Source: a virus. Taken from it: a stretch of DNA of 51,345 nt. Positions 25,435 to 32,941 of the stretch are shown one piece after another; position 1 is the stretch's first letter, and every line of letters starts with the position of its first letter. Under the pieces are notes generated by a model. That model was not told the DNA's origin. It saw only the letters and a list, made by a program, of their open reading frames with translations, and did not search any database. A program made the translations under genes and the position numbers. The stretch lies in IMG/VR virus record IMGVR_UViG_3300044699_000037, positions 1 to 51,345 of that record; one strand, written 5' to 3'.

Positions 25435-27219
25435 CTATTCCCATGCTGCCCATTCCGACCCAACCGGATGATTCAGGGCTTTGATTCCAGGGTCTGAGTT
25501 CCACGCCTGCCGTGGTTGCATGATGACGGTTGGATCATCCTGATACGCACGGGTGGTGCGGCTATTACCCGCATTCATCCACTTTTCAAAGTTCTCGTCG
25601 TCCGACGCGATCAGAGCAATCTGCCACGCCATCACCGTATCATCATGATGGCCTGCCGCGCCACCATACCGTTCGTTGCCCAAGTGGACGAAACTGCGCA
25701 ACTCGTCCAGCAGTGTCTCCGAACGGATGGTCACATTCCCATTATTCATCTGGTGGACCGCAAAGGAGACGAGCAATTTCTTGGTCCGGTAGCTCGTCTC
25801 CCAGCCTACCTTCTTCGTCATACGAGGGCTGATCTCGTCACGGTACCGCCAGATGTACAGCGATGGGTAGCCAAGCTTCGTCAACTGTGCGCTCGTCGCG
25901 ATGCCGATGCTGTTCACCTCAACAGCAATCTGAGCCCGGTTGTAGTAGTACCCGAGCGTGGCGACGTGTGAGGCGAGTTCCATCACGTCCACCGACTTGG
26001 AACGCCACTCCGCAACCTGCTCGTTGGACCCGCGCTTGAGCACACACATCACCGACCAGTCGGCTTCGTCGTCGCTATCATCACGAGCCGATGACCCGAT
26101 GGCGACATCTACGCCAATGTCGTACACCACGCCCTTAATGGGTTCCTCCCAGACCGTCAACCGGCCACGAGGATTGGCTACGAAGACGAGGTTCGGGGCT
26201 AGTTCACCGATACCCCACGGCCCACCGAGCTTGCGTGACTTCGATCGCAGTTCGTCGAGCTTGTCCCACGGGAATACCTGATCACCTGGGGTGATCCAGC
26301 ATTCCTCTTCGTTGAGCGGATACGACTGCTTGAACAGAGCTTCGTTGCCGATGTTTGCAAGTTCCGCTCGAAAGAACTTGATCTGTTCGTGGGAGAGCCC
26401 GTACTTCTTGATCATCTGCCGCTCTTCCAGGGACAGCTTCAAGGTCTCGCCAGGCAGGAGCGGAACGAAGTAGTCGGGCTGGAGGTACCACGGAACGAAG
26501 ATGAATTCGTAGTCGCCGTCCCCAGCTTTCGCGCGTTCGCACGCTTCCTTGAACCAGGCCCCGGAGTACCGTGCCGTGGATTCGATGACACACATCGTCC
26601 CCGGTGCTTTCGCCAGCGCGGGGAAGATACCGTCGATGATGCCTTCCGCGTTGGTGAAACGAGCGGCCTCGGAGATGTGGACCGAGCGCAACGTCCGTCC
26701 GATACCAGAGTGGATGTTGTTGGCTGAGGTGATGACCAACCTGGAGCCGAGCCCTGGGTTCTGTGGACGGGTATTGTCGTCGGGATTCTCGAACACGAAC
26801 TCACGACGCGTCGAGAACCGCTTGAGCGGCTTGATATCGTTGCCCAGGAAGTCGTAGTAGGTCTTGCAGAACCCGAACAACGTCTCAGCCGTAGCTGCAT
26901 CGTGGGCCACGATGAGTCCGTTGTTGTTGGGATTGAGCATGACGGACCACGACATCATGGCCTCGCTCATGGCAGACATGCCCACCTGCCGGGCCTTCAG
27001 CACGATGTAGCGCACCATCCCCGTGCGCTTCTTCTGTGCCATCATGCCTTCCAGCACAGGCAACTGGCAGGGCCACAGATGGAAGGGGACCAACTCCCCC
27101 TGCTTCGTACGGATCTTTAGCTGATCAGCGAAGTACGCTGCGGGGTTACGTCGGTAGTACGCGATTCGAGCGGCGAGAAGGAATTCGCGTGGCGGGAGCG
27201 CGCTTAATGCTCGATCCAC
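25435..27219 (-). CDS. Terminase large subunit
   Basis: 594 residues. The ATPase part has a deviant Walker A, YIVLKARQVGMSAMSEAMM (residues ~72-90), and a Walker B region LRSVHISEAARF. The RNase-H-like nuclease follows, with GVVYDIGVDVAIGSSARDD as first acidic strand, IAVEVNSIG as second, and GGAAGHHDDTVMAWQIALIA as the C-terminal Asp motif. TerL powers DNA packaging and cuts the concatemer. The start overlaps the preceding small membrane gene by 16 bases. Confidence 0.9.
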   Translation of the reverse strand: MDRALSALPPREFLLAARIAYYRRNPAAYFADQLKIRTKQGELVPFHLWPCQLPVLEGMMAQKKRTGMVRYIVLKARQVGMSAMSEAMMSWSVMLNPNNNGLIVAHDAATAETLFGFCKTYYDFLGNDIKPLKRFSTRREFVFENPDDNTRPQNPGLGSRLVITSANNIHSGIGRTLRSVHISEAARFTNAEGIIDGIFPALAKAPGTMCVIESTARYSGAWFKEACERAKAGDGDYEFIFVPWYLQPDYFVPLLPGETLKLSLEERQMIKKYGLSHEQIKFFRAELANIGNEALFKQSYPLNEEECWITPGDQVFPWDKLDELRSKSRKLGGPWGIGELAPNLVFVANPRGRLTVWEEPIKGVVYDIGVDVAIGSSARDDSDDEADWSVMCVLKRGSNEQVAEWRSKSVDVMELASHVATLGYYYNRAQIAVEVNSIGIATSAQLTKLGYPSLYIWRYRDEISPRMTKKVGWETSYRTKKLLVSFAVHQMNNGNVTIRSETLLDELRSFVHLGNERYGGAAGHHDDTVMAWQIALIASDDENFEKWMNAGNSRTTRAYQDDPTVIMQPRQAWNSDPGIKALNHPVGSEWAAWE

Positions 27220-27479
27220 TCGCTGCCCTTTGAGCGCAGCACACCAGTGGACATGACGGCATCGTCACGCTCGATATCGTCCATGCCCTCTGTCTCGACC
27301 CACTGGTCTGGCATCTTCACGCTCGTCGTAATCACCTGGTCGAGATTAATCCCCGCTTCGAAGAAGCGTTGCTCGACCATCTTACGAAATGCCTTAAGTT
27401 CTTCGACCGCCGAGTAGAGGTACGTACAGATTCCTAACAGGATGAGCGAGAACACCGTGAGCGCAATATCAACCACCAT
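27204..27479 (-). CDS. Small N-terminally membrane-anchored protein
   Basis: 91 residues: one N-terminal membrane segment (MVVDIALTVFSLILLGICTY), then a charged helix (VEELKAFRKMVEQRFFEAGI) and a soluble tail. The position directly before TerL is one where small holin-like proteins occur in other phages, but the evidence here is only topology. Confidence 0.55.
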   Translation of the reverse strand: MVVDIALTVFSLILLGICTYLYSAVEELKAFRKMVEQRFFEAGINLDQVITTSVKMPDQWVETEGMDDIERDDAVMSTGVLRSKGSEWIEH

Positions 27480-27483
27480 GTCT

Positions 27484-27708
27484 TCATCCTCGTAGTGAGT
27501 AGTCGACCGATGCTGCCCTGAATGGCGTATCGATTGGCATCGGCGTGGACTGTTTGGCTGCCAGGAATCCCGGCAACACTTGGTTCGTCTTCTTCAGCGC
27601 ATCCGGTTGTTCCTGCGCGATGGTGATCAGGCGAGCCAGTTGCGCGAGCTTGTTGCCTGTGGAGGCAGGGAGCCCATTCGGAACCTGGATCGCTGACTTG
27701 GCGGGCAT
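27484..27708 (-). CDS. Hypothetical protein
   Basis: 74 residues; starts within TAATG with the upstream stop. A helical core (GNKLAQLARLITIAQEQPDA) and a Pro-rich end. Unrecognised; part of the coupled small-ORF run before TerL. Confidence 0.5.
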   Translation of the reverse strand: MPAKSAIQVPNGLPASTGNKLAQLARLITIAQEQPDALKKTNQVLPGFLAAKQSTPMPIDTPFRAASVDYSLRG

Positions 27709-27884
27709 TACCCCATCCGACCCATCGAACGAGAATGGTTGCCCGGCTTGATGCGCTTCGCGACCGAGAAATTGCTGGTGTTACCAGCTTCACGTCCCAT
27801 CGTGCCGGTGGTGACCTTGTTCTGCGAGTTTGCCCGAGCCTTGATCGTCTTGGACATCACACGTCCTGCATTCGACTTCGCCAT
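27708..27884 (-). CDS. 58-residue basic protein
   Basis: ATG 27884. Ser/Asn/Lys/Arg-rich throughout (KSNAGRVMSKTIKARANSQN, then VAKRIKPGNHSRSMGRMG), strongly basic and probably disordered until bound. Ends as TAATG with the next gene. Possibly nucleic-acid binding, by composition only. Confidence 0.45.
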   Translation of the reverse strand: MAKSNAGRVMSKTIKARANSQNKVTTGTMGREAGNTSNFSVAKRIKPGNHSRSMGRMG

Positions 27885-27886
27885 GA

Positions 27887-28099
27887 TTACAGCCCCCTTG
27901 GTGGTGCGGGTTTAAGTGGTGACGCCTTGAGCCCACGTGGGAGCGGTCGCTTAGGCTTCACCGGATCTGCCACGTCGTCTACCGCTCGATCGGGCATCAT
28001 ATCTGGGCCATGACCAGGAGGATGCGGGGTCACCATGATTGCGATGGTGACGCCTGGCTTCTTCCCAGCCTTACCAGTTGGAGGTGTGTCTTCGCTCAT
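27887..28099 (-). CDS. Pro/Lys-rich small protein
   Basis: 70 residues. One short hydrophobic stretch (GVTIAIMVTPHPPGHGPDM) and a Pro/Lys/Arg tail (PVKPKRPLPRGLKASPLKPA). Unrecognised. Confidence 0.45.
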   Translation of the reverse strand: MSEDTPPTGKAGKKPGVTIAIMVTPHPPGHGPDMMPDRAVDDVADPVKPKRPLPRGLKASPLKPAPPRGL

Positions 28100-28101
28100 G
28101 A

Positions 28102-28386
28102 TTACTCCTGATCATCGAAGTCCGGGCACCGGGCCGCAAGCTCCATCAGGACCGTGGACTTCACAGCAATCCAGGGCGAGCGATAGCGTTTCTCGCTCCC
28201 ATCAGGAAGCTCCCCCCAGTATCCGAGGTCGCATCGAATCGGTGCGATCGGAATATCCGTTGGGCTCACCTCCGTCAATGCGATGTTGCCGACTTCCTTG
28301 CCCTTTCCACTGATGACGCGTTTGCAGTGAAAACATCCCAAGCAATGCTTCTCAGGTGTCGGATACAGCAAATCCTTTCGGCTCAT
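28102..28386 (-). CDS. Cys-rich small protein
   Basis: 94 residues. Cys arrangement C-L-G-C-F-H-C (HCLGCFHCKRV) with later Cys at APIRCDLGYWG and AARCPDFDD, so likely a single zinc site. The pattern CxxCxxC followed by a G-Y-W motif occurs in small phage proteins of unknown function. Confidence 0.5.
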   Translation of the reverse strand: MSRKDLLYPTPEKHCLGCFHCKRVISGKGKEVGNIALTEVSPTDIPIAPIRCDLGYWGELPDGSEKRYRSPWIAVKSTVLMELAARCPDFDDQE

Positions 28387-28396
28387 CTAGTCTCCT

Positions 28397-28588
28397 TTAT
28401 CCTCTCATTGATCGGAACGTCTTTGCCAAGTTTGCTCGGCGACGTAGCGTGGGATTGTCTGAATTCGATGCGGTCTCAAGTTTGGCCGCAGGAATCTTTT
28501 GACCAGCCGGAATCCCAAGCTGACGATGGAGAGCGCCGGGGTGTTTGACTGCCCCGGCGATCCAGTTCTTGCTCTTACCCTTGGCCAT
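28397..28588 (-). CDS. Conserved phage small basic protein (KNWIAGAVKHPGAL family)
   Basis: 63 residues from ATG 28588. It reads KGKSKNWIAGAVKHPGALHR, then IPAGQKIPAAKL and NPTLRRRANLAKTFRSMR. I recognise this family from many tailed-phage genomes, where it is a small basic protein near packaging or head genes. Function unknown; a nucleic-acid or capsid-lumen role is suggested by charge. Confidence 0.6.
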   Translation of the reverse strand: MAKGKSKNWIAGAVKHPGALHRQLGIPAGQKIPAAKLETASNSDNPTLRRRANLAKTFRSMRG

Positions 28589-28589
28589 T

Positions 28590-29963
28590 CTACCGTGGGT
28601 TCCCCAGCGTGTTCTGTGGATAGAACGCAGCCAATGCTGCATTCATGGGATTCGCCAACGGGTTCGAGGCGGCGAGGCCGCTGATACCGGATGGCACCAT
28701 CTGTTGCGCCAGTAGCGAGTTCATCTGGTTGGATAGCGGGTTCGTTGCAGGTAGACCGCTAATGCCAGACGGCTGCACCTGTTGCGCCAGTAGCGCATTC
28801 ATCTGTGAAGCCATAGGATTCGAGGCTGGCACACCGCCAATTCCAGCGCCAGCATAAAGCGGAGTCGCGACACCGCCTGGGATCTGCTGAGCCAACAGGT
28901 TGTTCATCTGCCCAGCCATAGGATTCGAAGCCGGGAGTCCCATAGGCTGTGGAGCCTGTTGCGCAGGGTTGGCGAGGGACGCTGGCGAATACCCAGGGGA
29001 GATCCCGCCCCCTAGGTTGCGCATGAAATCATCCCAGCCCATCTTGGACTGTCGATAGGCGTCATCGCTGATCTGAGTCCCTGGTGCAGGATAGAACAAT
29101 TCCCCAGTGGATGGATTCTGCCATACCTCACCCGTGTAGCTTGGACCATTGCCTTCAGCCGTCGATCCAAAAAACGTCTTGATGAAGCCTGGCGGTGGCT
29201 GTTGGCCTGGTGCGCCCATCGCTCCCTCTGGGGCTCCACCTCCAGGGCTAGCCTTCTGGCCAGCCGTAGTAGGCGTCCACGGTTTCTGTTGTGAGGTATA
29301 TAGCTCCTGAAGCTGTTTCTGCTGCGCAGATAGGTCGAAGGGGCTCTTTGGGGTTGCGGTTGGAGTGCCCTGCAAGATGCGCTGCGGAGTGGCGTACGGG
29401 TCCCTTTCGCCACTAGACAGGTAGCCGCCAGAGCCGCCAGAGCCATCGGCAAGGCTGTGATACGGCATGTTCATAATATCAAAGGGGCTCTTCGTGGTTG
29501 GCATACCGACAGGCCCACCCTGCAAGATGCGCTGCGGGTCCGTCTGATTGAACGGGCTTGTTCGCGCCCAGTTCTCGCCCTGGTGATTTGCCAGCCAACC
29601 AGTGGAGCGGCCAGTCGGATTGATACCAGGCCCAGAGTAGGGGCTCGTACGAGCGTAGTCCTGCCCCTGATGGTTGGCGAGCCAGCCGAGAGAGCGGCCA
29701 GCAGACGGAACCTGCATACCACCGTTGTAGGTGGATGGGTCAGGTAATTGCGTGCTTGTACCACCGCCTGGCGTTCCCTGATTCATCATTGGTCCGGCTC
29801 CCAAGTTGGGGAGGGATACTGGCCCACCCCAGCCCACCATACTGCTGTTGCCGCCAGTGGACCCACCATATGTACTCGGATCAACCATCCAAGGGTTCGC
29901 GTTACCATTCGCCGTTGGATTGGACTGATACGGACTCGTACCGCTCGCGTTATTTCCGCCCAT
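28590..29963 (-). CDS. Low-complexity tandem-repeat protein
   Basis: 457 residues, Gly/Pro/Asn/Gln-rich. Two repeat sets are clear. Near residues 90-190 there are ~30-residue units with GWLANHQGQDYARTSPYSG / GWLANHQGENWARTSPF and PQRILQGGPVG / PQRILQGTPTA. At the C-terminus four 26-residue units share LPASNPMAGQMNNLLAQQ (also VPASNPMASQMNALLAQQ, LPATNPLSNQMNSLLAQQ, LAASNPLANPMNAALA), with a 78-base period at DNA level (28640-28940). Each unit predicts a short amphipathic helix. Possibly a virion or scaffold-like protein; family not recognised. Confidence 0.55.
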   Translation of the reverse strand: MGGNNASGTSPYQSNPTANGNANPWMVDPSTYGGSTGGNSSMVGWGGPVSLPNLGAGPMMNQGTPGGGTSTQLPDPSTYNGGMQVPSAGRSLGWLANHQGQDYARTSPYSGPGINPTGRSTGWLANHQGENWARTSPFNQTDPQRILQGGPVGMPTTKSPFDIMNMPYHSLADGSGGSGGYLSSGERDPYATPQRILQGTPTATPKSPFDLSAQQKQLQELYTSQQKPWTPTTAGQKASPGGGAPEGAMGAPGQQPPPGFIKTFFGSTAEGNGPSYTGEVWQNPSTGELFYPAPGTQISDDAYRQSKMGWDDFMRNLGGGISPGYSPASLANPAQQAPQPMGLPASNPMAGQMNNLLAQQIPGGVATPLYAGAGIGGVPASNPMASQMNALLAQQVQPSGISGLPATNPLSNQMNSLLAQQMVPSGISGLAASNPLANPMNAALAAFYPQNTLGNPR

Positions 29964-30226
29964 TAGTTCCCCCAGTCAATCGTGTCAAAGTTCCGCCGAT
30001 AGGCGGGTGAGGAGAATCGCATCTGGCTGAAGCTCTTCCAGGTGCGGGTAGAGGTGCCGGGCTCGCGGTTCGGATGATCCTTCTTCCACTTGGCGACGGA
30101 TTCTACATGATCCTGCCGAATGGAGTCGACCTTCCGATCGAAGTAATCCTGATTCTTTAGTGGAACCTTCGACTGGTATTCCGTTGGCCCGGTGTATTTG
30201 TTGTCGTGTGTGATCTCAACTGGCAT
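29963..30226 (-). CDS. Hypothetical basic protein
   Basis: 87 residues (DYFDRKVDSIRQDHVESVAK, then TWKSFSQMRFSSPAYRRNF). Charged and probably helical. Its start touches the previous stop at 30226. Unrecognised. Confidence 0.5.
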   Translation of the reverse strand: MPVEITHDNKYTGPTEYQSKVPLKNQDYFDRKVDSIRQDHVESVAKWKKDHPNREPGTSTRTWKSFSQMRFSSPAYRRNFDTIDWGN

Positions 30227-31113
30227 TAGTCGATCCCTAACTGCTTACGAACGTTGAGTTTTGCGTCAGCCGTCCCGATACCGCCAAGCCTGCGGATATG
30301 GTCCAGCAAGGCCAGGAGATCAAAGCTTCCGTTCTGAGCAACTCCGGACGGAGCGGCCTGGGGCGGATACAACTGGGCGTTAACATTGGCCCGACTTTCA
30401 GGAGTTCCGATGGACGGCAGCCCAACAAAACGCGACGGCTGGTCGACTGGCACCTGAGGATTCAACTGCAAGGCGCTCAGGATCTTCTTCGGGCCAGCCA
30501 TCAGAGATTCCGCTGTCGCGTTGGTCGGTTGATCCACGGGGACCTGAGGGTTCATCTGTAACGCCTTGAGGATGCGGGGGATGTATTCTCCCGCGAAGCC
30601 CTTCTCTGGGATGTACGGACCCTGGGCAGGAGGCGCAAAACTGGCGCTGGACCCACGACCACGGAACTGTCCACCCCGTGCGACGGGCGGCAGCGAAGGA
30701 CGATCCGGCTCCATCGTTCTCCCGGTCAGCCCGGTCAAGGACGGATTAGCCTGTGGGTCCCAGGTGTCTCCCGTACGACCCAGCGGGAACGGCGTCTCGG
30801 CATCGCGTGACCCGGCGAGTGGACCTTCGAATGCTTCGTTCTCCACGCCTGGGCTAGGAACGTCCTCAGGATTCGCGTCACGGAGGGACGCAACATCTCC
30901 CTCCATACGCCGATCCCGAGCCGCCACCAGATCAGCCAGGGCATTGAAGTTCCCTCCACGTTCCCCAGCCCGCTGGTCCTGCATCTCAGGCGACTGCCAT
31001 CCCCACTTCTGCGCTGGTCGGAACAGCCCCATAAGAGCTTCGAGGAGTCCTTCGTTATTGGAGTTGCCTTCGTTGATCCGATCTAGTCGTCCCAGATCGC
31101 CGTAGTCATCCAT
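30226..31113 (-). CDS. Low-complexity protein with duplicated LNPQVPVDQP motif
   Basis: 295 residues, Pro/Gly/Arg-rich and largely disordered by composition. A duplicated segment reads RILKALQMNPQVPVDQPTN and KILSALQLNPQVPVDQPSR, about 30 residues apart. The C-terminus is more ordered (FDLLALLDHIRRLGGIGTAD). The duplication style parallels the repeat protein at 28590-29963, hinting at a shared origin or partner. Confidence 0.5.
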   Translation of the reverse strand: MDDYGDLGRLDRINEGNSNNEGLLEALMGLFRPAQKWGWQSPEMQDQRAGERGGNFNALADLVAARDRRMEGDVASLRDANPEDVPSPGVENEAFEGPLAGSRDAETPFPLGRTGDTWDPQANPSLTGLTGRTMEPDRPSLPPVARGGQFRGRGSSASFAPPAQGPYIPEKGFAGEYIPRILKALQMNPQVPVDQPTNATAESLMAGPKKILSALQLNPQVPVDQPSRFVGLPSIGTPESRANVNAQLYPPQAAPSGVAQNGSFDLLALLDHIRRLGGIGTADAKLNVRKQLGID

Positions 31114-31431
31114 CGATTACGTCCCCTAAGTCCTTGTCGGTAATGTCTTGTGAGTCTTCGAGGAGTTTCGCCACTCGAAGGATGTCTGGCGTCGCGGTGA
31201 CATCTGGACCAGCGGCTCCGACCGGCTTACCCTTAGGCGTCGGGACCGTGAATTTTGCCAACAGTTCGGATGCCTTGAGCCGCAGTTCCATCGGAACGGC
31301 AACAGTCGTGGGCTTGCCGTCGATGGCGGTCACATAGTTGCCCTTCATGACGGACCGCCAGAACTCGCGGAGGTCGTCAACGTCTGGCGGAGCGGGACCT
31401 CATGAGGCGAAGTGGCGGCTTTCTTTGCCAT
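31106..31431 (-). CDS. Possible terminase small subunit, frameshifted near 31400
   Basis: From ATG 31431 the frame reads AKKAATSPHEVP, then stops making sense. The adjacent frame continues as DVDDLREFWRSVMKGNYVTA and VPMELRLKASELLAKFTV to the stop at 31106. The internal ATG 31348 lacks a ribosome site, so an indel at about 31395-31405 is likely. REFWR.VM, then basic RLKASELLAK, resembles small terminases that recruit TerL to DNA, and it lies early in the packaging operon. Identification is tentative. Confidence 0.4.
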
Positions 31432-31457
31432 CTCTGCTGAGCGTACCCTAGTTTGCG

Positions 31458-31721
31458 TTACGGAGAGAGTTTAGGCTCGACCTTCCGGTGGATGAAGTCA
31501 CAGTACGCTTTGTTGTATACTGCCCACTTCTCGTGTCCGTCATTGACGGGCATAAAGCTATCCCGGAACACATCGTCACAGTTGCCGCTAGGGTCCTGGG
31601 TTTGGTGCAGTATGCAGGAGCGCCGTTCCCACATAGATGTAAGCGGCTCGGAGCGACACTCCGGGCACCACTGCTCTATCGTTGGGCCTACTTCTTCAAT
31701 CACGTGAGCAGTATGCCACAT
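31458..31721 (-). CDS. Zinc-ribbon protein, first gene of the leftward virion operon
   Basis: 87 residues. QWCPECRSEPLTSMWERRSC gives three Cys, with another at GNCDDVFRDS and one at KAYCDFIHRK. ATG 31721 is adjacent to the divergent control region and would be transcribed first among the leftward genes. Possible regulator by position only. Confidence 0.45.
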   Translation of the reverse strand: MWHTAHVIEEVGPTIEQWCPECRSEPLTSMWERRSCILHQTQDPSGNCDDVFRDSFMPVNDGHEKWAVYNKAYCDFIHRKVEPKLSP

Positions 31722-31727
31722 TTTTGG

Positions 31728-31763
31728 TTGACAGCCTGTCAGCGATTTTGGTAGGTTCGTCGC
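31728..31763 (+). promoter_or_regulatory. Rightward promoter, possibly giving a leaderless mRNA
   Basis: Perfect -35 TTGACA at 31728-31733, an 18-base spacer and a weak -10 TAGGTT at 31752-31757. Transcription would begin about 31764, which is the A of the ATG of the dNMP kinase gene. No ribosome-binding site fits between. This suggests leaderless translation of the first rightward gene. Confidence 0.5.
31729..31741. promoter_or_regulatory. Dyad TGACAG-C-CTGTCA overlapping the -35 box
   Basis: Perfect inverted repeat of six bases around a single C, overlapping the -35 of the rightward promoter and eight bases from the start of the leftward operon. Typical geometry for a repressor or activator operator that controls both directions. 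Confidence 0.45.
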
Positions 31764-32324
31764 ATGGTCGTGGTTGGGATCAGTGGCGCGATCTCATCTG
31801 GTAAAGATGCAATTGGCCGATATCTTGCCACGCACTATGGATTCATCCGCCTCGGTATGGCCGACGCTCTTAAAGTAGAGGTCGAGACCAGATTCCCGCG
31901 CACCCTAGCTGCCATCGCGTTCTCCATGCCCGAGATCCACACCATTCATAACATGGTGTGGGAGACCAAGCCCCCCATCGTCCGTGAGTTACTTCAGGAG
32001 ATGGGCACGGAAGTGCGTCGGCGCGACGACCCTGACTACTGGGTCAAGGCGTGGATGAATAGCCTACATCGGTTCTCCAGGTGGGAACGGATCTACTGCC
32101 CGGATGTCCGGTTCAGGAACGAGGCCCAGACGATCCGCAACGTCAATGGCAAGTTGATTCGCGTGAAGCGGAGCGGCTACGATACCGGGTCCCATGACAG
32201 CGAGCGAGACCTCGACAGTTGGTCGGACTGGGACATGGTGGTACAGAACGACGGCAGCCTAGCGGATCTCTATGACCTGGTTGAGTACGCGATCGTCCCC
32301 CTTATCCTAGAAGGAGAAGAGTGA
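31764..32324 (+). CDS. Deoxynucleoside monophosphate kinase (T4 gp1-like)
   Basis: 186 residues. The P-loop is VVGISGAISSGKDAIGRYL (residues 3-21). The NMP-binding region has FIRLGMADALKVEVE, then LLQEMGTEVRRRDDPDYWV. The late motif IYCPDVRFRNEAQTIR is the characteristic DxRF..E of phage dNMP kinases. It phosphorylates dNMPs to dNDPs to feed phage DNA synthesis. First gene of the rightward module, next to the promoter and operator. Confidence 0.8.
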   Translation: MVVVGISGAISSGKDAIGRYLATHYGFIRLGMADALKVEVETRFPRTLAAIAFSMPEIHTIHNMVWETKPPIVRELLQEMGTEVRRRDDPDYWVKAWMNSLHRFSRWERIYCPDVRFRNEAQTIRNVNGKLIRVKRSGYDTGSHDSERDLDSWSDWDMVVQNDGSLADLYDLVEYAIVPLILEGEE

Positions 32325-32511
32325 TGAGCATTGGCACCCATCGGGTTGTTCACGTCAGAAACGAGCGCCCACGTCCAGATAGTGATCGTCGGTCCATGTG
32401 TTGCCCAACGAGTGCGCGAAGTGCGGCACCGAGGCTGGCTGGATGGTATCGCCTCAATATGGCAGGTGTATGCTCTGTGGGCACAATGCCTATCTCGTGT
32501 CCTCGGTGTGA
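32324..32511 (+). CDS. Small zinc-ribbon protein, frameshifted near 32397
   Basis: ATG 32324 overlaps the kinase stop (TGATG) and has AAGGAG upstream; the frame begins SIGTHRVVHVRNERPRPDSD. Beyond about 32397 the neighbouring frame gives PNECAKCGTEAGWMVSPQYG and RCMLCGHNAYLVSSV, a clean two-knuckle zinc ribbon ending at TGA 32511. I read one ~61-residue gene with an indel. GTG 32398 or TTG 32401 could alternatively start the ribbon alone. Confidence 0.5.
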
Positions 32512-32550
32512 CCGCCTCGGCAGATAAGGTCATCTACTACGGGTTTGCCC

Positions 32551-32697
32551 ATGCGGTTGTGCGAGAGCGAGTACTGCGCCTGCCTGTTTGGGCGCTGGGC
32601 ATGGATCGCACTGCTCCTGCCCTTCAATGGGCTATTCTTTGTCTATCGGTGTTCATATCCTGTCGCGCTATGGATCTGGTTGACAAAGGAGTGGTAA
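32551..32697 (+). CDS. Small membrane protein
   Basis: 48 residues from ATG 32551. After CESEYCACLFGRWAW comes one strongly hydrophobic segment (WIALLLPFNGLFFVYRC) and a second short one (PVALWIWLTKEW). It ends TAA just before TTG 32698. Topology alone would fit a tiny holin-like or membrane-targeting peptide. Confidence 0.45.
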   Translation: MRLCESEYCACLFGRWAWIALLLPFNGLFFVYRCSYPVALWIWLTKEW

Positions 32698-32728
32698 TTG
32701 GGCCTTGTAGTCCGACGCGCTGTTCGAA

Positions 32729-32941
32729 GTGATCAGCCACAGTATTCTTTATCGGTAGGAGACGGGGGAAGCGACGTTTCATTCATCGAAGGCGGCGGTA
32801 CGGTTCTTCTCCTTCTCCGAGGGTGGGTGCGAACACATCTGTCGGTTCCCCTATCGAAAGCTGTGTTGCAACTGCGTGAGATCCTCCGTAAGTCCAATCA
32901 AGTGCGGGATCTGTGATCCGCACAAGAATAAGATTTATTGA
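32729..32941 (+). CDS. C-x-H-x-C family zinc protein 1, start unresolved
   Basis: The C-terminal part RFFSFSEGGCEHICRFPYR, then KLCCNCVRSSVSPIKCGICD, is a clear member of the paralogous family described under findings. The stop TGA overlaps the glycosyltransferase ATG (TGATG). The frame from GTG 32729 (ISHSILYR) meets TAG at 32756 before the conserved part, and no ATG, GTG or TTG follows it. Either the TAG is an error or the true start (perhaps ACG 32774 after TAGGAG) was altered. Confidence 0.55.
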
